DNA of 64,000 nucleotides from Lonicera japonica (Eukaryota > Streptophyta > Magnoliopsida > Dipsacales > Caprifoliaceae), in assembly GCA_021464415.1 (NCBI GenBank), contig CM038468.1, positions 33,220,969-33,284,968 of the forward strand, read 5' to 3'. Positions 33,779 to 47,041 of the stretch are shown here, piece after piece (positions within the stretch are counted from its first letter, which is position 1; each line of letters opens with the position of its first letter). Made by a program: the position numbers and the translations under genes. The notes below the pieces were generated by a model. That model ran no database searches and was not told the origin of the DNA. It saw only the letters and a list, made by a program, of their open reading frames with translations.

Positions 33779-35340
<1,562 letters not shown>

Positions 35341-35540
35341 TAAAATCACCTTGTGTTTGATTTAATTATATTACAATGTTACTTGGTACGTCTATACTAA
35401 AGTAACTACGTATAGGCCGTTGTTGCAATAATATTGTTGTTTTATAATTGATTGAGTTTGTGTACATCTAGCCTATGTTGGGTAGCATATACTCTAGCTA
35501 GCTGGCCCGAAAGGGATTTGCACTAGCTAGGTAACTGATT

Positions 35541-35580
35541 CCAGCTACAGGGCCGGGGGGGAGGGGGGGGGGGGGGGGGG
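35541..35580. repeat. Poly-G tract
   Basis: After GGGCC a nearly pure G run (GGGGGGGAGG then about twenty G) at 35551-35580. It sits just inside the right subterminal region of CACTA-2. Length is likely unstable or affected by sequencing error. Confidence 0.8.
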
Positions 35581-35599
35581 AAACAAAATTATTTTTTTT

Positions 35600-35950
35600 T
35601 CTATGATTGGTCGTAGTAACGGTCAAAATTCGTTACTGATTCCAGTAACGGTTCACCAAATTTTTCTGTTACTACATACAGTAACGGTTTTAGTACGTTA
35701 CAATAAAGAATTTAAATAATATAGTAACGGTCTTTTTATTATAGTAACGGATAAAAAGCCTAACAAAAAATCATTTTCTCAACGGTCTTAAAAATGTCTG
35801 TAATGGATAAAATTCGTTACAGATGTAATTATAGTAACGGTCTTTAATTAATTTCAGTAACGGTTTTTATCCGTTACTACGCCGACTGCCACGCCTAAAC
35901 AGTAACGAATTTTTTGCGTTACTAAAATTATCTATAACGCAAAATGTTTG
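35600..35950. repeat. CACTA-2 right subterminal repeats
   Basis: More than ten units around AGTAACGGT or the inverse, spaced 15-40 bp, matching the left subterminal region at 28595-28770 in inverse order. Confidence 0.85.
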
Positions 35951-35980
35951 TTACAAAAAGGCTGTTTTGGTGTAGTGTGT

Positions 35981-36360
35981 AACATATGTTTGTACCATTT
36001 GTTGTTGCGAAACAAAAAAACTCACCACGACATATGTGACAGATGTTTCTGCTCCATTTTTTGGCGCTTGCGGGAACTTTTGTCAATAAATCAGTGGCGA
36101 GTTTATGGAATTCTCCATTAGTTATATCTTATTAGGTGGTGAAATACGTAATTCGCCACTAAATTTTTATTTGCCACTAAAAGTACTACAGTGGGGAAAC
36201 AATTTCGCCATAAATAGTGACTTGGTGACAAATGTCCTTGCGCCAAAATTTGGTGTTGGAGGGAATTTTTTTATCAATAAATTAGTGGCGATTTTATGCA
36301 AATCTCCATAAAACATATTATATTTGGTGGCGAAATAGTGTATTCTCCATCAACTTTTTT
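35981..36360. repeat. CACTA-1 left subterminal repeats, resumed
   Basis: GTGGCGA, TTCGCCA and GGTGGTGAAAT units continuing the series begun at 28490 and interrupted by CACTA-2. Beyond, 36360-37290 is AT-rich with no supported gene. Confidence 0.75.
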
Positions 36361-37296
36361 ATTGGCTACTAATTTTCTTTAAACATAAATAATCAATTTA
36401 TGAGAAATTCTATTGAAACTCAATTTAGAGCTAAGTTATTTCACTCCTTTTTCTTTTTTATTTGAAAATACCTACTAAATAATTTAAAACTCAATTTAGT
36501 TCCAGTTTGTGAGTTGTGGTTATACCCTTTCGTGGTGTAAAACACGTACTACAATAATTAACCTATTATATAATGTATTTGTGCAACACTCCTTTTTGAT
36601 CATTAATTATATCCTTTGAGAAGGTTAACTTAATAATATAACACTCATTTTTAATACATTTTGAAGGGGCATTGAATTGGTATGGGTCATATTCGTGACG
36701 GTTTTTATCATATTTTGGGAGTTACTATTGTGAAGTTTTACGAATTGTCCGATAGGACTTGTTATTATTAATTAAGTACGTATATAATAGAAAATGCGTT
36801 TATATACCTATTATTATATGTCAATGTTATAAGACAAGGTTGTTGTGGAGAATCCAAAAGGCAAACATTTGCACCATACCAATCCGTTAAACACCAAAAC
36901 CAAATATGTTTGTTCCAAATTCTGCGTGTGCTAATGCGAAACTGAACTGTTGAACTGTTCTGAATCATTGTAGATATTACTAGAAAATAATAATCCTTCA
37001 TAGTCTAAAATTTTATGTTCCTAAAATTTACATGCTTTAGTGAAAACCCGACTATTTGTGCTATCATGAATTTGCATGTTGGTTCCAGTTGATCGAGTTG
37101 GAAGATTTATATTTGAACCAAAACTGAACTTCTAAAATTGGTTTGGGTTTGAGTATCTCAACATTGACCTCGATTGAAACCAAAAACACCGTTATTATAA
37201 TCTCACTTTGAATAATAAGAAAAAATAAAATTTAAAAAAAAAGTAAAAAAAAAGTCCACCTTTGAATTGACAAATACATTTGTAAAACATAAAACT

Positions 37297-37622
37297 TCTA
37301 CATCAGTCCGGCATTGCCGTGGGTCTGAACAAAGGACATATTGTAACCAGGAAGGAATTAGCACCGCGCCCTTCCAATAGAAAAGGGAAAACCAGTAAAA
37401 GGATACACTTCGTGAAGAATCTCATAAGGGAAGTTGCTGGCCTAGCTCCCTATATATGAGAAGAGAATCACTGAGCTTCTTAAAGTTGGAAAAGACAAGC
37501 GTGCATTGAAGCTGGCCAAGCGAAAGTTGGGCACTCACAAGAGGGCCAAGAAGAAGAGAGAGGAGATGTCCAGTGTTCTCCGCAAGATGTGGTCCACGGG
37601 AGGTGGAGAGAAGAAGAAGTGA
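37297..37622 (+). pseudogene. RPL36: RPL36 (eL36) pseudogene
   Basis: Near-complete plant 60S ribosomal protein eL36 sequence without introns. It reads [20 protein letters not shown], then [19 protein letters not shown], then a four-base insertion after the LAPY codons that creates ATATGA and shifts the frame. It resumes as [18 protein letters not shown] and continues to [20 protein letters not shown] and a TGA at 37620-37622. The start codon and first residues are replaced (HQSGIAVGL). An intronless copy suggests retroposition, but no poly-A tail is seen: a MITE interrupts the 3' side 28 bases after the stop. It lies inside CACTA-1. Confidence 0.92.
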
Positions 37623-37649
37623 TTTGCAGCTCCGGGATACTTTCATTTA

Positions 37650-38271
37650 GGCCTCGTTTGATTCAGGTATTAGGATCAGTGGTGGGATTAATAATACTAG
37701 TATTAATAGTACTGGATTATTAATCTTGGTATTAATCTAATATTAATACCTTGTTTGATTCATGCAGTATTAATACTGGGATGTCCCATGCTGATGTTAA
37801 TATCATGTTTGGTTCTGTAACTCGTATACGCGATTATATTTTGAAATAACAAAAAAGAAATTATTATTATAAATAATAATAATAGTAGTAGTAGTAGCAG
37901 TGGTTGGGGTGGGGGGGTTGGGGTGGTGGTGGTGGTGGTGGTAGGGTGGGGTGGGGTTGGGGGTCGGGGTGGTGGTGGGGGTGGGGTGGGGTGGGGAGTG
38001 GTGGTGGGGGTGGGGGTGGGGTGGTGGTAGTGGCATTTTTAAAAATATTATAGTAGCAATGGCATTTTTAAAAATATACAGTTCATTTTTTTTAATCTTG
38101 GATAAACAATACCACCTCCCCCCTGGTATTAAATTATACCACAAAGAGTGGGATTAAGTTAGTCCCGGTATTAATAATCCCAACACATTTGTGCGAACCA
38201 AATAAGGTATTATAAAAAAAGTGGTATTAATAATCCCATCCCACTTTTTAATACCCGAATCAAACGAGGCC
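37650..38271. mobile_element. Tourist-like MITE (PIF/Harbinger type)
   Basis: Inverted ends GGCCTCGTTTGATTCAGGTA and its inverse with one change, flanked by TTA on both sides (37647-37649 and 38272-38274). The inner parts of the ends repeat ATTAATA/ATTAATAATCC blocks in inverse order. The core (37890-38035) is an expanded GGTGG/GGGGTGG tract. Length 622 bp, no transposase. The apparent 113-codon proline/histidine-rich minus frame at 37803-38144 is the G-rich tract read backwards. Confidence 0.9.
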
Positions 38272-38274
38272 TTA

Positions 38275-39270
38275 GTGTATTGTCCAATTAAAAGTTGGGA
38301 TTTTTGACGTCAAGTTAAGGTTTTAGTTGGACCTTTAAGTGAATGATTTTGCAATTGCATTTATAATTCTAGAACTTTTTAATTAGTTTGTTCAACCTTA
38401 TGCTTGTTTTGAATGTGATGAATCTTGTGTTATCACCTTTGTTGGATTTTTTGGAGTGAAAATATCCTAGAATTAGTGTTTATCATCTTCTGTTGCAGTA
38501 GAAAAAAAAATAAAAATAAATGCGCATATATATATATATATATATTAATTTTTATGTTAACCCACTTTTCTATTGAGGTTTTTTTTTTTAATAAAATTTG
38601 GTGGAGATGATTTACTCATTATAGATATAATTTTCAATATTTTTCAGGAAAAAATTCATCCATTTATTCCCTCGAAATATGCGATCCTTATGTTAGTTAA
38701 TTTAGGTACGATCCTTAAGAGAATGGGCATCCACACACACACACATATATATATACACTCAAAATAGTTACTTTTTTAATAAAAAATGATAATATGGGAG
38801 AAAATAATTCGCCATTGGCACAAAATGTACCAAAAAATTCAATTTTTTTACATTACGAGTGACATATATTTCCGTCTCTCCAAACATCAATTCTTGGTTC
38901 CATCCCTGACACCTATATATATGTATGTACATATATATATCATATTATACAACTATAGATAATATTAATTGACCCAACTTGGTAACTTATCGTATTTTCG
39001 ATCAGTTGTAATACAAACCAAAACTATTCAAGCTTTGCCTATTGAAAAAAAAATAAGAAAATAATTTCCATGGCAAATAATTCAGTTTCATTGGTGAAAC
39101 ACTCGGCCATAAAAAATATTTCAAAAACCCTCTTCTTTTAAGCCAAAGTGAAAAAATGAGCCCGGGTATTTTTGGCAAAAGAGGGTCGTACTGTACTTTG
39201 TTTCCCAATAAAATCCCTAAATTCTCTAATTGGGGATTTTAAACTTCTCTCCATCACCAGCAAAAACACA
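38275..39270. other. Non-coding CACTA-1 interior
   Basis: 38275-38450 may be the rest of the RPL36 3' trailer, displaced by the MITE, since the reading from the stop codon continues across the TTA. The rest is AT-rich with (AT)n and (CA)n runs at about 38527-38545 and 38732-38756. No gene is supported. Confidence 0.35.
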
Positions 39271-39273
39271 CAC

Positions 39274-39275
<2 letters not shown>

Positions 39276-39322
<47 letters not shown>
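39276..39322. repeat. (CT)n microsatellite in a leader-like region
   Basis: About 20 CT units followed by CGGACACTCG and more CT/CA runs to 39460. It resembles a plant 5' leader and could belong to the CACTA-1 transposase transcript, whose first recognisable codons are 1.2 kb downstream. 39480-40500 shows no coding. The LSLSLS frames at 39172-39466 are artefacts. Confidence 0.7.
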
Positions 39323-39324
<2 letters not shown>

Positions 39325-40512
39325 CACTCGTTGCTGGCTTCGTCGAACTCAGTTACTTTCTCACTTTGCGTTTGATCTTTACAAGCACTCTACACTCTAC
39401 AGGTCTCACACACACACACTCTATCCCTCTCACTCTCTCTCTTTCTATATATATACATACTTGTAAGCACAAACTCGTTTTTGGGGCCTTAATTTTCTTT
39501 TTGGGGGATTTCTTGTTTTGTTGATTTCTTATTTATTAATCATAATACCCTGTCTTCAAACTTTTAATTTCTCTTTGAAGCATGTATACATTCACTGAGG
39601 CTTCTCTTTATATTATTAGGGGCCCACACCAACTGCTATTTTTGTTTAAGCTTACGTAATCTATCTTTGTTGATTTCGTTTTGTTTAAGTGAAAGAAAAT
39701 AATGCTTTCTTACCTGTCACTTAAACAACTTTTTGTATAGGGATCGGCCTTTATTTTATTTTATTTTATTACAATTGGTTTTGGTGATGAAAAATGTTGC
39801 TACTGGAACTACAACACTGAAATGAAAAATTCAACAATTTGATCTAGAGAAAAAATAAAATTGGATGGACACGAATTGGTTTGTCTAAGTTAATCACAAA
39901 TTGGTTATATATTTGTACTAGGGGTGTTTTTGGTTTCAGTATCAGGTTCTAAATGCAAACTCGAACCAAACCTTTATGTTTGGTTTCGGTTCGGTTTTAT
40001 TCGGTTTTCATATCTTTTTTAAAATATAAATAAATTATAAACCAACACTTATTTTTCTCAAAAAATTAATAATTATATATTGGCTTATTCTTTCTTTGGA
40101 TAGAAAAAATTATTAACTCTTACATTATTTTTGAGTCACATATGCAATGAGTCGGTTGAGTTTGGTTTAGTTCGAGTCAAATAAATTTTAGACAACACTT
40201 ATTGTCCTTATGTTTACATTGGTGCAATGCGTAGAATATTCTTTGTGTCTACTTGGTTTTACTTTGGTTATTATATAGATATATTCCCACACCAGTTGCT
40301 ATCTGTTGATTATTTTGGTTTGTTTAAGTTAAATCACACTTTGGTTATGCATTTGTACTCGTGTTTTCTGTTGGTGCTAGCTACAATAGTTATTGTTTGT
40401 AGTTATTATTTTTTCTAGAATTGGGGTCAAGAATAATTTGTAATAATTTTATACTAATTTAGTGGACGGAGTTGCATAAATAGGCTAGCCGCTAGCCTAA
40501 TACTAGAGTTTG

Positions 40513-42332
40513 ATGGACAAGAATTGGATGCATCTTACAAATAGATTTAGTAATGCATATTAAGATGGGGTCAGACGCTTTCTTGATTTTGCGTATGCTA
40601 ATGTTGAAGAAAATGGTAAGATAAGGTGTCCGTGCATTAAATACAACAACTTTTACCAGAAAACTCGTGAAGATGTGGAGCGCCATTTGCTTATATATGG
40701 CATAGTAAAAAGTTACAGTTCGTGGACTTATCATGGAGAACCCTTTGAATCCCATAGTGATGATGATTATAATGATAATGAGTCTACTTTTAAAGCTATA
40801 GAATATGGGCTGAGATGTGACGAAGAACAAAATGGAACAGATTCAGTGGAGCAAGATGCCATGGAGGACATGTTACATGACATGTTTACCGGACCCTTTT
40901 ACCAAAATGATAATGTAGAGGATGCTTATATGGACTATAGCCCTCTATAAGTTCCCGAAGGTGAAGGAGATAAGTTTGCAAAATTAGTTAAGGATGCTCA
41001 AGAACAATTGTATTTGGGTTGTAAAAATATGTCAAAGTTGTCCTTCATTGTTAGGCTCCTACATTTGAAGTCAATGAATAATTGGAGTGGGAAATCCTTG
41101 AATATGCTTCTTGAATTGTCCAAGGAGGTGCTTATTGAAGGTGCAAACATCCCAAAGTCATTTTATGAGGCAAAAAAGGTAGTCCGTGACTTGGGTTTGA
41201 ATTATGTAAAAATAGTTGTTTGCCAAAATGATTGCTCTCTTTTTTGGGGACCAAATAGGGATAAAACCGAGTGTCCAACTTGTGGCATGCCTAGATGGAA
41301 ATCTGAAAGGGCCAACAAGGTCAAGATTCCACACAAGATTTTACGCTATTTTCCACTTAAACCGAGGTTACAAAGGTTGTTTATAAACAAGGATATATCA
41401 TTGGATATGAGGTGGCATAAGGATAAACGAGTTAATGAGGCTAATGTACTAAGGCATTCGGCTGATGGGGAAGCTTAGAAAGAATTTACAAAACGCATGT
41501 GTCATTCGCAAGAGATTCGCGTAATGTTAGACTTGGTCTATCAAGTGACGGGTTTAATCCATTTTCAAACATGAGTACATAGCCTGTTATTCTTGTCCCA
41601 TACAATTTGCCACCTTGGAAATGTCTGAAGGAATCATTTTTCATGTTGTCATTACTTAAAGCAGGTCCTAAAGCTCCTAGAAATGACATGGATGTATTCT
41701 TGCAACCATTGATCCAGGAGTTAAAGGAGTTGTGGGTAGTTGGTGTCCAAACTTTTGATGCCTTATCAAACAGCACCTTTCAGCTGCGTGTTACGATGAT
41801 GTGGACAATTAGTGACTTTCCTGCTTACGCTAACTTGTTAGGTAGGAGTACGAAGGGGAAAATAGCTTGTCCAGTATGTAACAAGGATACATGTTTTATG
41901 CAATTGAAGCATGGGCGTACGACATGTTACATGGGCCATCGTGGGTTCTTGCCCTTTGATTATAAATGGAGAAAAAAATATGTCCTCATTTGATGGTAAG
42001 AAAGAGGACCGACCACGTCCAAAAGAGCTTAATGGTGATGATATAGTTGCTCAATTAGAGAGGGTCAGACATGTGACATATGCTAAAAATGCAATGGGAA
42101 AAAGAAAGGTGAGAAATGGGAGTTGAATTGGACAAAGCATATAATTTTCTTCAATTTGCCTTATTGGAAAGATTTGAAATTGCATCATAATTTAGATGTC
42201 ATGAACATTGAGAAAAATGTACGTGAAAACATTGTCGGGACATTGTTAAATATTGAAGGTCAATTTATGAACCATGTCGGTGTGGTTTTCGGTTTGGAAT
42301 CTATAAATACCTATATGGTCTGTTCGGTTTAA
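40513..42332 (+). pseudogene. CACTA transposase (TnpD/TNP2-like), broken
   Basis: The N-terminus reads MDKNWMHLTNRFS, then FLDFAYANVEENGKIRCPC, typical of the transposase-associated domain, with a stop at about 40562. After an acidic linker and another stop comes the Transposase_21 domain: LLHLKSMNNWSGKSLNMLL, IPKSFYEAKKVVRDLGLNYV, CPTCGMPRW, ILRYFPLKPRLQRL (41008-41478). A stop and frameshifts follow. Reading resumes at 41607 with FMLSLLKAGPKAPRNDMDVF, MMWTISDFPAYANLLGRSTK, KIACPVCNKDTC and LKHGRTTCYMGHRGFLP, and ends with LPYWKDLKLHHNLDVMNIEK (42123-42332). The C-terminal third is missing. The protein would cut CACTA ends; this copy cannot. Confidence 0.9.
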
Positions 42333-42486
42333 GAATCGAGGCCGCCCTTAATTCTATCCATTAAAGCTTTCATGCCTTGACTAATTAGTACAACAACTCT
42401 CTAATTGAGTTTTAAGTATGATAATATATTGCAGTTATGATATATTTCCATGTTAATTAATTTACGATTTGTTTGTTCTACTGCAG

Positions 42487-43020
42487 CGCAATAAAGAGAC
42501 CGGTGAGCATCCGGCCATGGCGGTGTTATGGGAAAAAAGCCACTATAATGATAAGTTTGAAAAATAGGTGGATCTAGAATCAAAAAGAGTACATGTATGC
42601 TATCTTTTTATTATTTTTCTTTATTTTACTATGCTTGTAAAATAAATAAATTATTGATTCATAATTGTAAGAAGAAGCAGTAGCAATGCAACAACAATCG
42701 CAGCTAGATGGTGCACCTATAACTGACGACGGGGCATTTCTCCTAAGTTTGGGACATAGATCTAGCTATTTACGTGGTTGTGGGGCTGGTCCAAAGCCTC
42801 CTCGGTCTTCAATGAGTGCCATACAAAAGGAAAAATAAGCTGAAAGAGATAGACAAGTTGCTGAGGCGAGAAGGGAAGCGGATGAAGCAGATGGAGCTAG
42901 AAAGGAAGCAGTCGAAGCAAGAAAGGAGGCTGCAGAACTCAAAGAAAGAATGTCCTAGCTTGACAAAACAATTGATGCAATGATGAACGTTTTGTTGACA
43001 CAACAGCGGATCTCTTTATG
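42487..43020 (+). pseudogene. CACTA second protein (Transposase_24-like), 3' exons, broken
   Basis: An exon after CTGCAG at 42487 reads NKETGEHPAMAVLWEKSHYN then a stop. A further piece from about 42672 reads LLSLGHRSSYLRGCGAGPKP and then a coiled-coil-like, Arg/Glu/Ala-rich repeat (RQVAEARREADEADG, ARKEAVEARKEAAELKERMS) with two stops. The layout fits the C-terminal part of the plant transposase family often encoded beside TNP2. The N-terminal part is not found. Confidence 0.7.
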
Positions 43021-43539
43021 GTAATGTTTCTTCAATTACTTATCTTTGTTGTTGCGGTGCTTACAACCAAATGCAAGATAGGATTTATGATTCAACATAC
43101 CTATTACTAAATAAGCAAATATATAATCGCATAGGTATAACATCTGTTTATCCTAACCTTTCAATTTTTTTTTCACTAATACCATTAAATTCAATGCAGA
43201 GTAACAGTTAGAGACAATAATGGAACTGGAGCAAGCATGCAAGAGCGGAATCATGGATTGAGTTTCTTTTTTTGGGTCCATGTTAGATTTTTGCTATGAT
43301 GGCAAGTTGTTCTACATGAACTAGTTGAAACAAACAAACTTGTAGTTTGAATTGGATATAATATTTTGTATTAGTATCTTCTGTTTTGACGATTTGATGT
43401 CTTGTTTTGGATAACTCATGTTAGACTTTTTGTATGATGGATTTTTTTTGTGAAAACTTTTTGCTATGATACAAGGTTTTTTTTCCTAGATATTTTTGTT
43501 TTATTTTTGGCCAACTGATATTTAATGGCAAATTACGTA

Positions 43540-44040
43540 ATGAATTTTCACTGGCGTATGAACCGCCACCAATAATTTCTTATAAAAAATTACCATAACC
43601 ATGTTCGCTACCAAAACTTAACTTTAGTGGCGGATTTTTTCTCCACAAATAATTTTTACAGGACATTTCAATGGTGAACTTTGCCACCAAAAAACCAAAA
43701 AGTGGCGAGTCTTATCGCCACCAACTGAATTAATGGCAAACTTTGGTTCACTGTAACACAGAACTTTAATGGTGAAATTCATAAACTTTGCACGGCGAAC
43801 ATTATTTGGAATTACTGGCGAACTTTATCTCCATTAAAAAGATGCATTGGTGGAGAAACAATAGCGCCATAGGAACTAAAATTTTAATGGCGATTCAGAC
43901 AAATACGCGACAAATTGTTTTGCTAGCAAGCATTTAGTGGCGAAATGGTGGCGAAAAATATTCCCCCATGAAAATTTATAGTGGCGAAAAAGTTACATCT
44001 AGTAGCGAACTTTTTCTCCACTGATAATCAATTTTCTTGT
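43540..44040. repeat. CACTA-1 right subterminal repeats
   Basis: Dense GTGGCGAA, TTCGCCA and TGGCGAACTTT units in both orientations up to the inverted end, mirroring 28490-28572 and 35981-36360. Confidence 0.85.
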
Positions 44041-44047
44041 AGTGTAA

Positions 44048-44966
44048 GTTGTAATATAGACTTCTGAAAGTTCGAGTGTTGAACCACAGGGAGGGGACTA
44101 AAGCTTTGTATGTCACATGTTTATATAATAATGATTGAAAGATTAAAATTTGTCAATTGTTTTGTTGAAAATATGTGAAATAAAACTTAAAATATAAGAA
44201 TATTCTTGTATTAAAGGAAAGCAAAGGCTTTGGGGGCTTATTTGTTGTTTATTGGTAACCATGGTTTATGAATCCAATTCGGCGCATTCATTTATTTTAG
44301 TGTGACCTTTATTTGTTTGTCAAGGGAGGCCTAGACGTTGCGGTAAATTTTTTTGAGGAAATACAACCGATCCAACTCTACTAAGCCACCAAATGAGGAA
44401 AGACAAATATCACATTAAAATAATGAATAAGCAATTAGAAAGTTCTCAAATATAGGCACAAAGTGTATTTAAGTGTTGTAGGTGACAAGGAAAAATAAAA
44501 CCTAACTTTACACTTAACCACAAGATGTGACCTTTTTTGGAATAATCCTTTCTAATTTTACATGAATAGCATAGCCATCCATTTATAATGGTGGTTGTTG
44601 AATAATATATGCTTAACTTTGAAGTATTTTGTTTGTATATCAATGATCCAATTAGCACTCATCATACAAGGCATGAAGAGTCCAAGTATCATTTATATAC
44701 TAAACATGTCCATTAATTACGAAAGAATTCCTTATACTTGGCAAAAGGAAGCAAAGCAAATTTAAATGTAGGTGTGACAACTTTAGCAAATGGATGTAAG
44801 AAGACAAGTTTGACAAGCAACTTAAAATATCTCCAAAGTTGCAAAACCGCCATAGTATGATTGATCTTACTATGGGCATTTTTTGTTCTGGACTGTAGCT
44901 GAAATAATTTTGTTGACAAGGTGAAGGAGTAGGATCGATCTTACTAGTAAGATTGATTTTACCCAG
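44048..44966 (-). repeat. Athila-like 5' LTR, middle piece, with deletion
   Basis: Matches the 3' LTR 19848-21276 but lacks about 480 bp at 44767 (equivalent of about 20587-21030), including the TATA region. The break falls where TAAATG and TGAATG would align, suggesting short-homology-mediated deletion. Confidence 0.8.
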
Positions 44967-45107
44967 TGTAGACACCCCGATCCGTGACCCCCGCAAGAAC
45001 CCTAACAACTTTCGAGAACTGCTGTTTCTGGACTCCGGGACCCACCCGAACACCCGGAACTGCCCCGGAAGCGTTTGTTGGCCAAACAAACATGCTTTAA
45101 AACGAAA

Positions 45108-45306
45108 TGTCGCACGACAGTCAAGATTGTCGCGCGACATACACCAGTATGTCGCACGACAATCCCACTTTTGAGGGACATGTCACGCGACAAACACCCC
45201 ACCACTCCACTTTCTGACTCAGCAATGAGTCAGAATCATCATTAAAGTAGAATGTCGCGCGACAGTCAAGATTGTCGCGCGACATACACCAATATGTCAC
45301 GCGACA
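45108..45306. promoter_or_regulatory. Array of seven CGCG palindromes
   Basis: TGTCGCGCGACA or one-base variants at 45108-45119, 45128-45139, 45150-45161, 45181-45192, 45253-45264, 45273-45284 and 45295-45306. The array ends 17 bases before a TATA box. CGCG cores can be sites for CAMTA-type factors; binding here is speculation. Confidence 0.85.
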
Positions 45307-45321
45307 TACACCTTTTCGCCA

Positions 45322-45331
45322 CTATAAATAG
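45322..45331 (+). promoter_or_regulatory. TATA box of the inserted LTR
   Basis: CTATAAATAG directly downstream of the palindrome array. It sets the transcription direction of this LTR as plus, opposite to the host Athila-like element. Confidence 0.65.
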
Positions 45332-46674
45332 GCCAACAGCACCCAAGGTTTAAGGACACCAACATCACAGCTGAAAACAGCAAGAAAAATCGCCAGAGCA
45401 GTGCAGAAAACAGCAACAAGCATTCTCGAGTATCGTCTTATTTCTGAAGAATTATCAAATCCATTCTCGGCACTCGACATGTCCGGTCTCGGGAATCGAA
45501 TTCTCGGAAATATCTGAAGAAGGAGAAGATTATTATCGCCGGAGATCTCTCTGCCGTATTATATTCTCTTTCTTATTATTATTCTCGTCGGGAAGGTAAA
45601 CAAAGTCTCTTCTAGTAATTAAATAAGATATTTGCATATTAGTTTTATTGTAAACTTTTAGAATTCTATTTTTTCTAATGGGGCGCTGCCCCGTACCCCG
45701 CAACCTGACCGGGCAGGTCGATCCCCGTCCTGGTAAGCGAAGTAGCAACGTGGTTGTGCTAGATTCCTAACGCGCCCGAAAAACAGGTTTATCTGTGTAC
45801 TTGTTTTATTTCTGTTGTTTTGTCTACGTTTTATTTGAATAAACTTATTTGCCAAGTTATAAATAGTCTACCGTCTTCAAAACAAAAGACCCTGATAAAA
45901 CCATTTACAAAACCAGAAGAGTAAGTACATTATCGTCCGGATAAAATTCTGTTTTCAAAACCCGGACTGATACGACTTATCTAGGAATTAAAATCAACAT
46001 ATCCCGTCTTCTCTATAGACTGCAACGTGTCTGATAACTCTCCTCAAAGAGTTCTAGTTCCATATTAAATTAGTCCCGATATAGATCCGAACTTTTACAA
46101 AAGTAATCACAATACGAGAAACCCGTCATTATCGGAGGAAATAATACGGGATACTCTTTCAAAATAAAAGGTTTTACCATTTGTATTTACATCTTTTAAT
46201 AATAAAAACATCGGATCTGGAACACAAAGGTTTCTACCCCTTTCCCGTTTTTCCCAGAAATTAGGGTTTTCATTTGAAAAGTAGTAGACTGTCAGTAAAA
46301 GCATCCAAGTTTCTCAACATAGAATAAACATATAAGACCACTAGAGACCGAAAGGGCGGAATGGGTGATTAACACCTTCCCAAACCGTAATATAGTTCCC
46401 GAACCTTATAGAATCCTGGTTTCGCAGACAAATGTGTAGAGAAAAGCTTATCTGTAGCCTTTCCCCTTACACAACCCTTTTTGTCCGTTTTCTCGTAAAA
46501 CGTACTGGCGACTCTGAACGAACCCCTTTGCATCTAGAATAGACGTAGGGACACCCGATATGAATTATCAACCAACTCCAAGCAAATGGAGTGACGGAAT
46601 CCCTTCCGACGCTTCAGACGCCCAACGGACGGGGACGAGACCCGGGGGTCGCATTTGCGGATTCTCACACCAAG

Positions 46675-47041
46675 GGAGTTTCTTGCACTAGAACAAAGCA
46701 GGTATCACATAGTTTGCAAATAGGCCAGAGTGGGATCGATCTTACTCAGGGTCTGTTTCTTCTTGGTTTTTGCAGAACTTTGGTAATGAGGGAATGGAAG
46801 CTAGTAAGATCGATCCTACTACTTCAGAAAGTTGGTAGTTTTCATCTTCTTTCCTTGAATGCTTTGGTTTGTGTTGTGTCTTTTCATCATCAACAATTGC
46901 TTGCAAAATATATATTAGCACACCATTTTGCTATGAACCAACAAGTTGTAATTCTAGGTTTATTTTAGTGTGTTTAGCCATATAAGCTCAATATAATGCT
47001 TGCATAAACGCATTTACACAGTCATTATAATGCGCTTATCA
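46675..47041 (-). repeat. Athila-like 5' LTR, starting piece
   Basis: On the minus strand starts TGATAAGCGCAT at 47041. It matches 21285-21682 of the 3' LTR, including GATC half-palindromes at 46735 and 46805. The 46591-46968 frame spans the junction with the solo LTR and is not a gene. Confidence 0.85.

Larger units (their letters stand above)
44967..46669 (+). repeat. Solo LTR or reduced Tat/Ogre-like element
   Basis: Starts TGTAGACACC, ends GGATTCTCACA, flanked by CCCAG (44962-44966) and CCAAG (46670-46674). The 3' LTR at 21276 shows the uninterrupted site. The insert carries seven TGTCGCGCGACA-type palindromes, a TATA box, and a TGGCGACTCTG motif at 46506-46516 resembling the tRNA-Arg primer site of Tat/Ogre elements. 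It may therefore be an LTR plus a stub of internal DNA rather than a simple solo LTR. Frames at 44700-45205, 45533-45855 and 46107-46304 are not convincing genes. Confidence 0.75.

Noticed and set aside
37803..38144. 113-codon proline/histidine-rich protein on the minus strand
   Set aside because: It is the inverse reading of the G-rich MITE core; composition alone explains the frame.
39172..39466. Frames with LSLSLS runs
   Set aside because: Produced by the (CT)n microsatellite; overlapping frames on the same strand give equal lengths.
44700..45205. 146-codon minus frame and overlapping frames
   Set aside because: They cross the junction between the Athila-like LTR and the inserted LTR, so the frame did not exist before the insertion.
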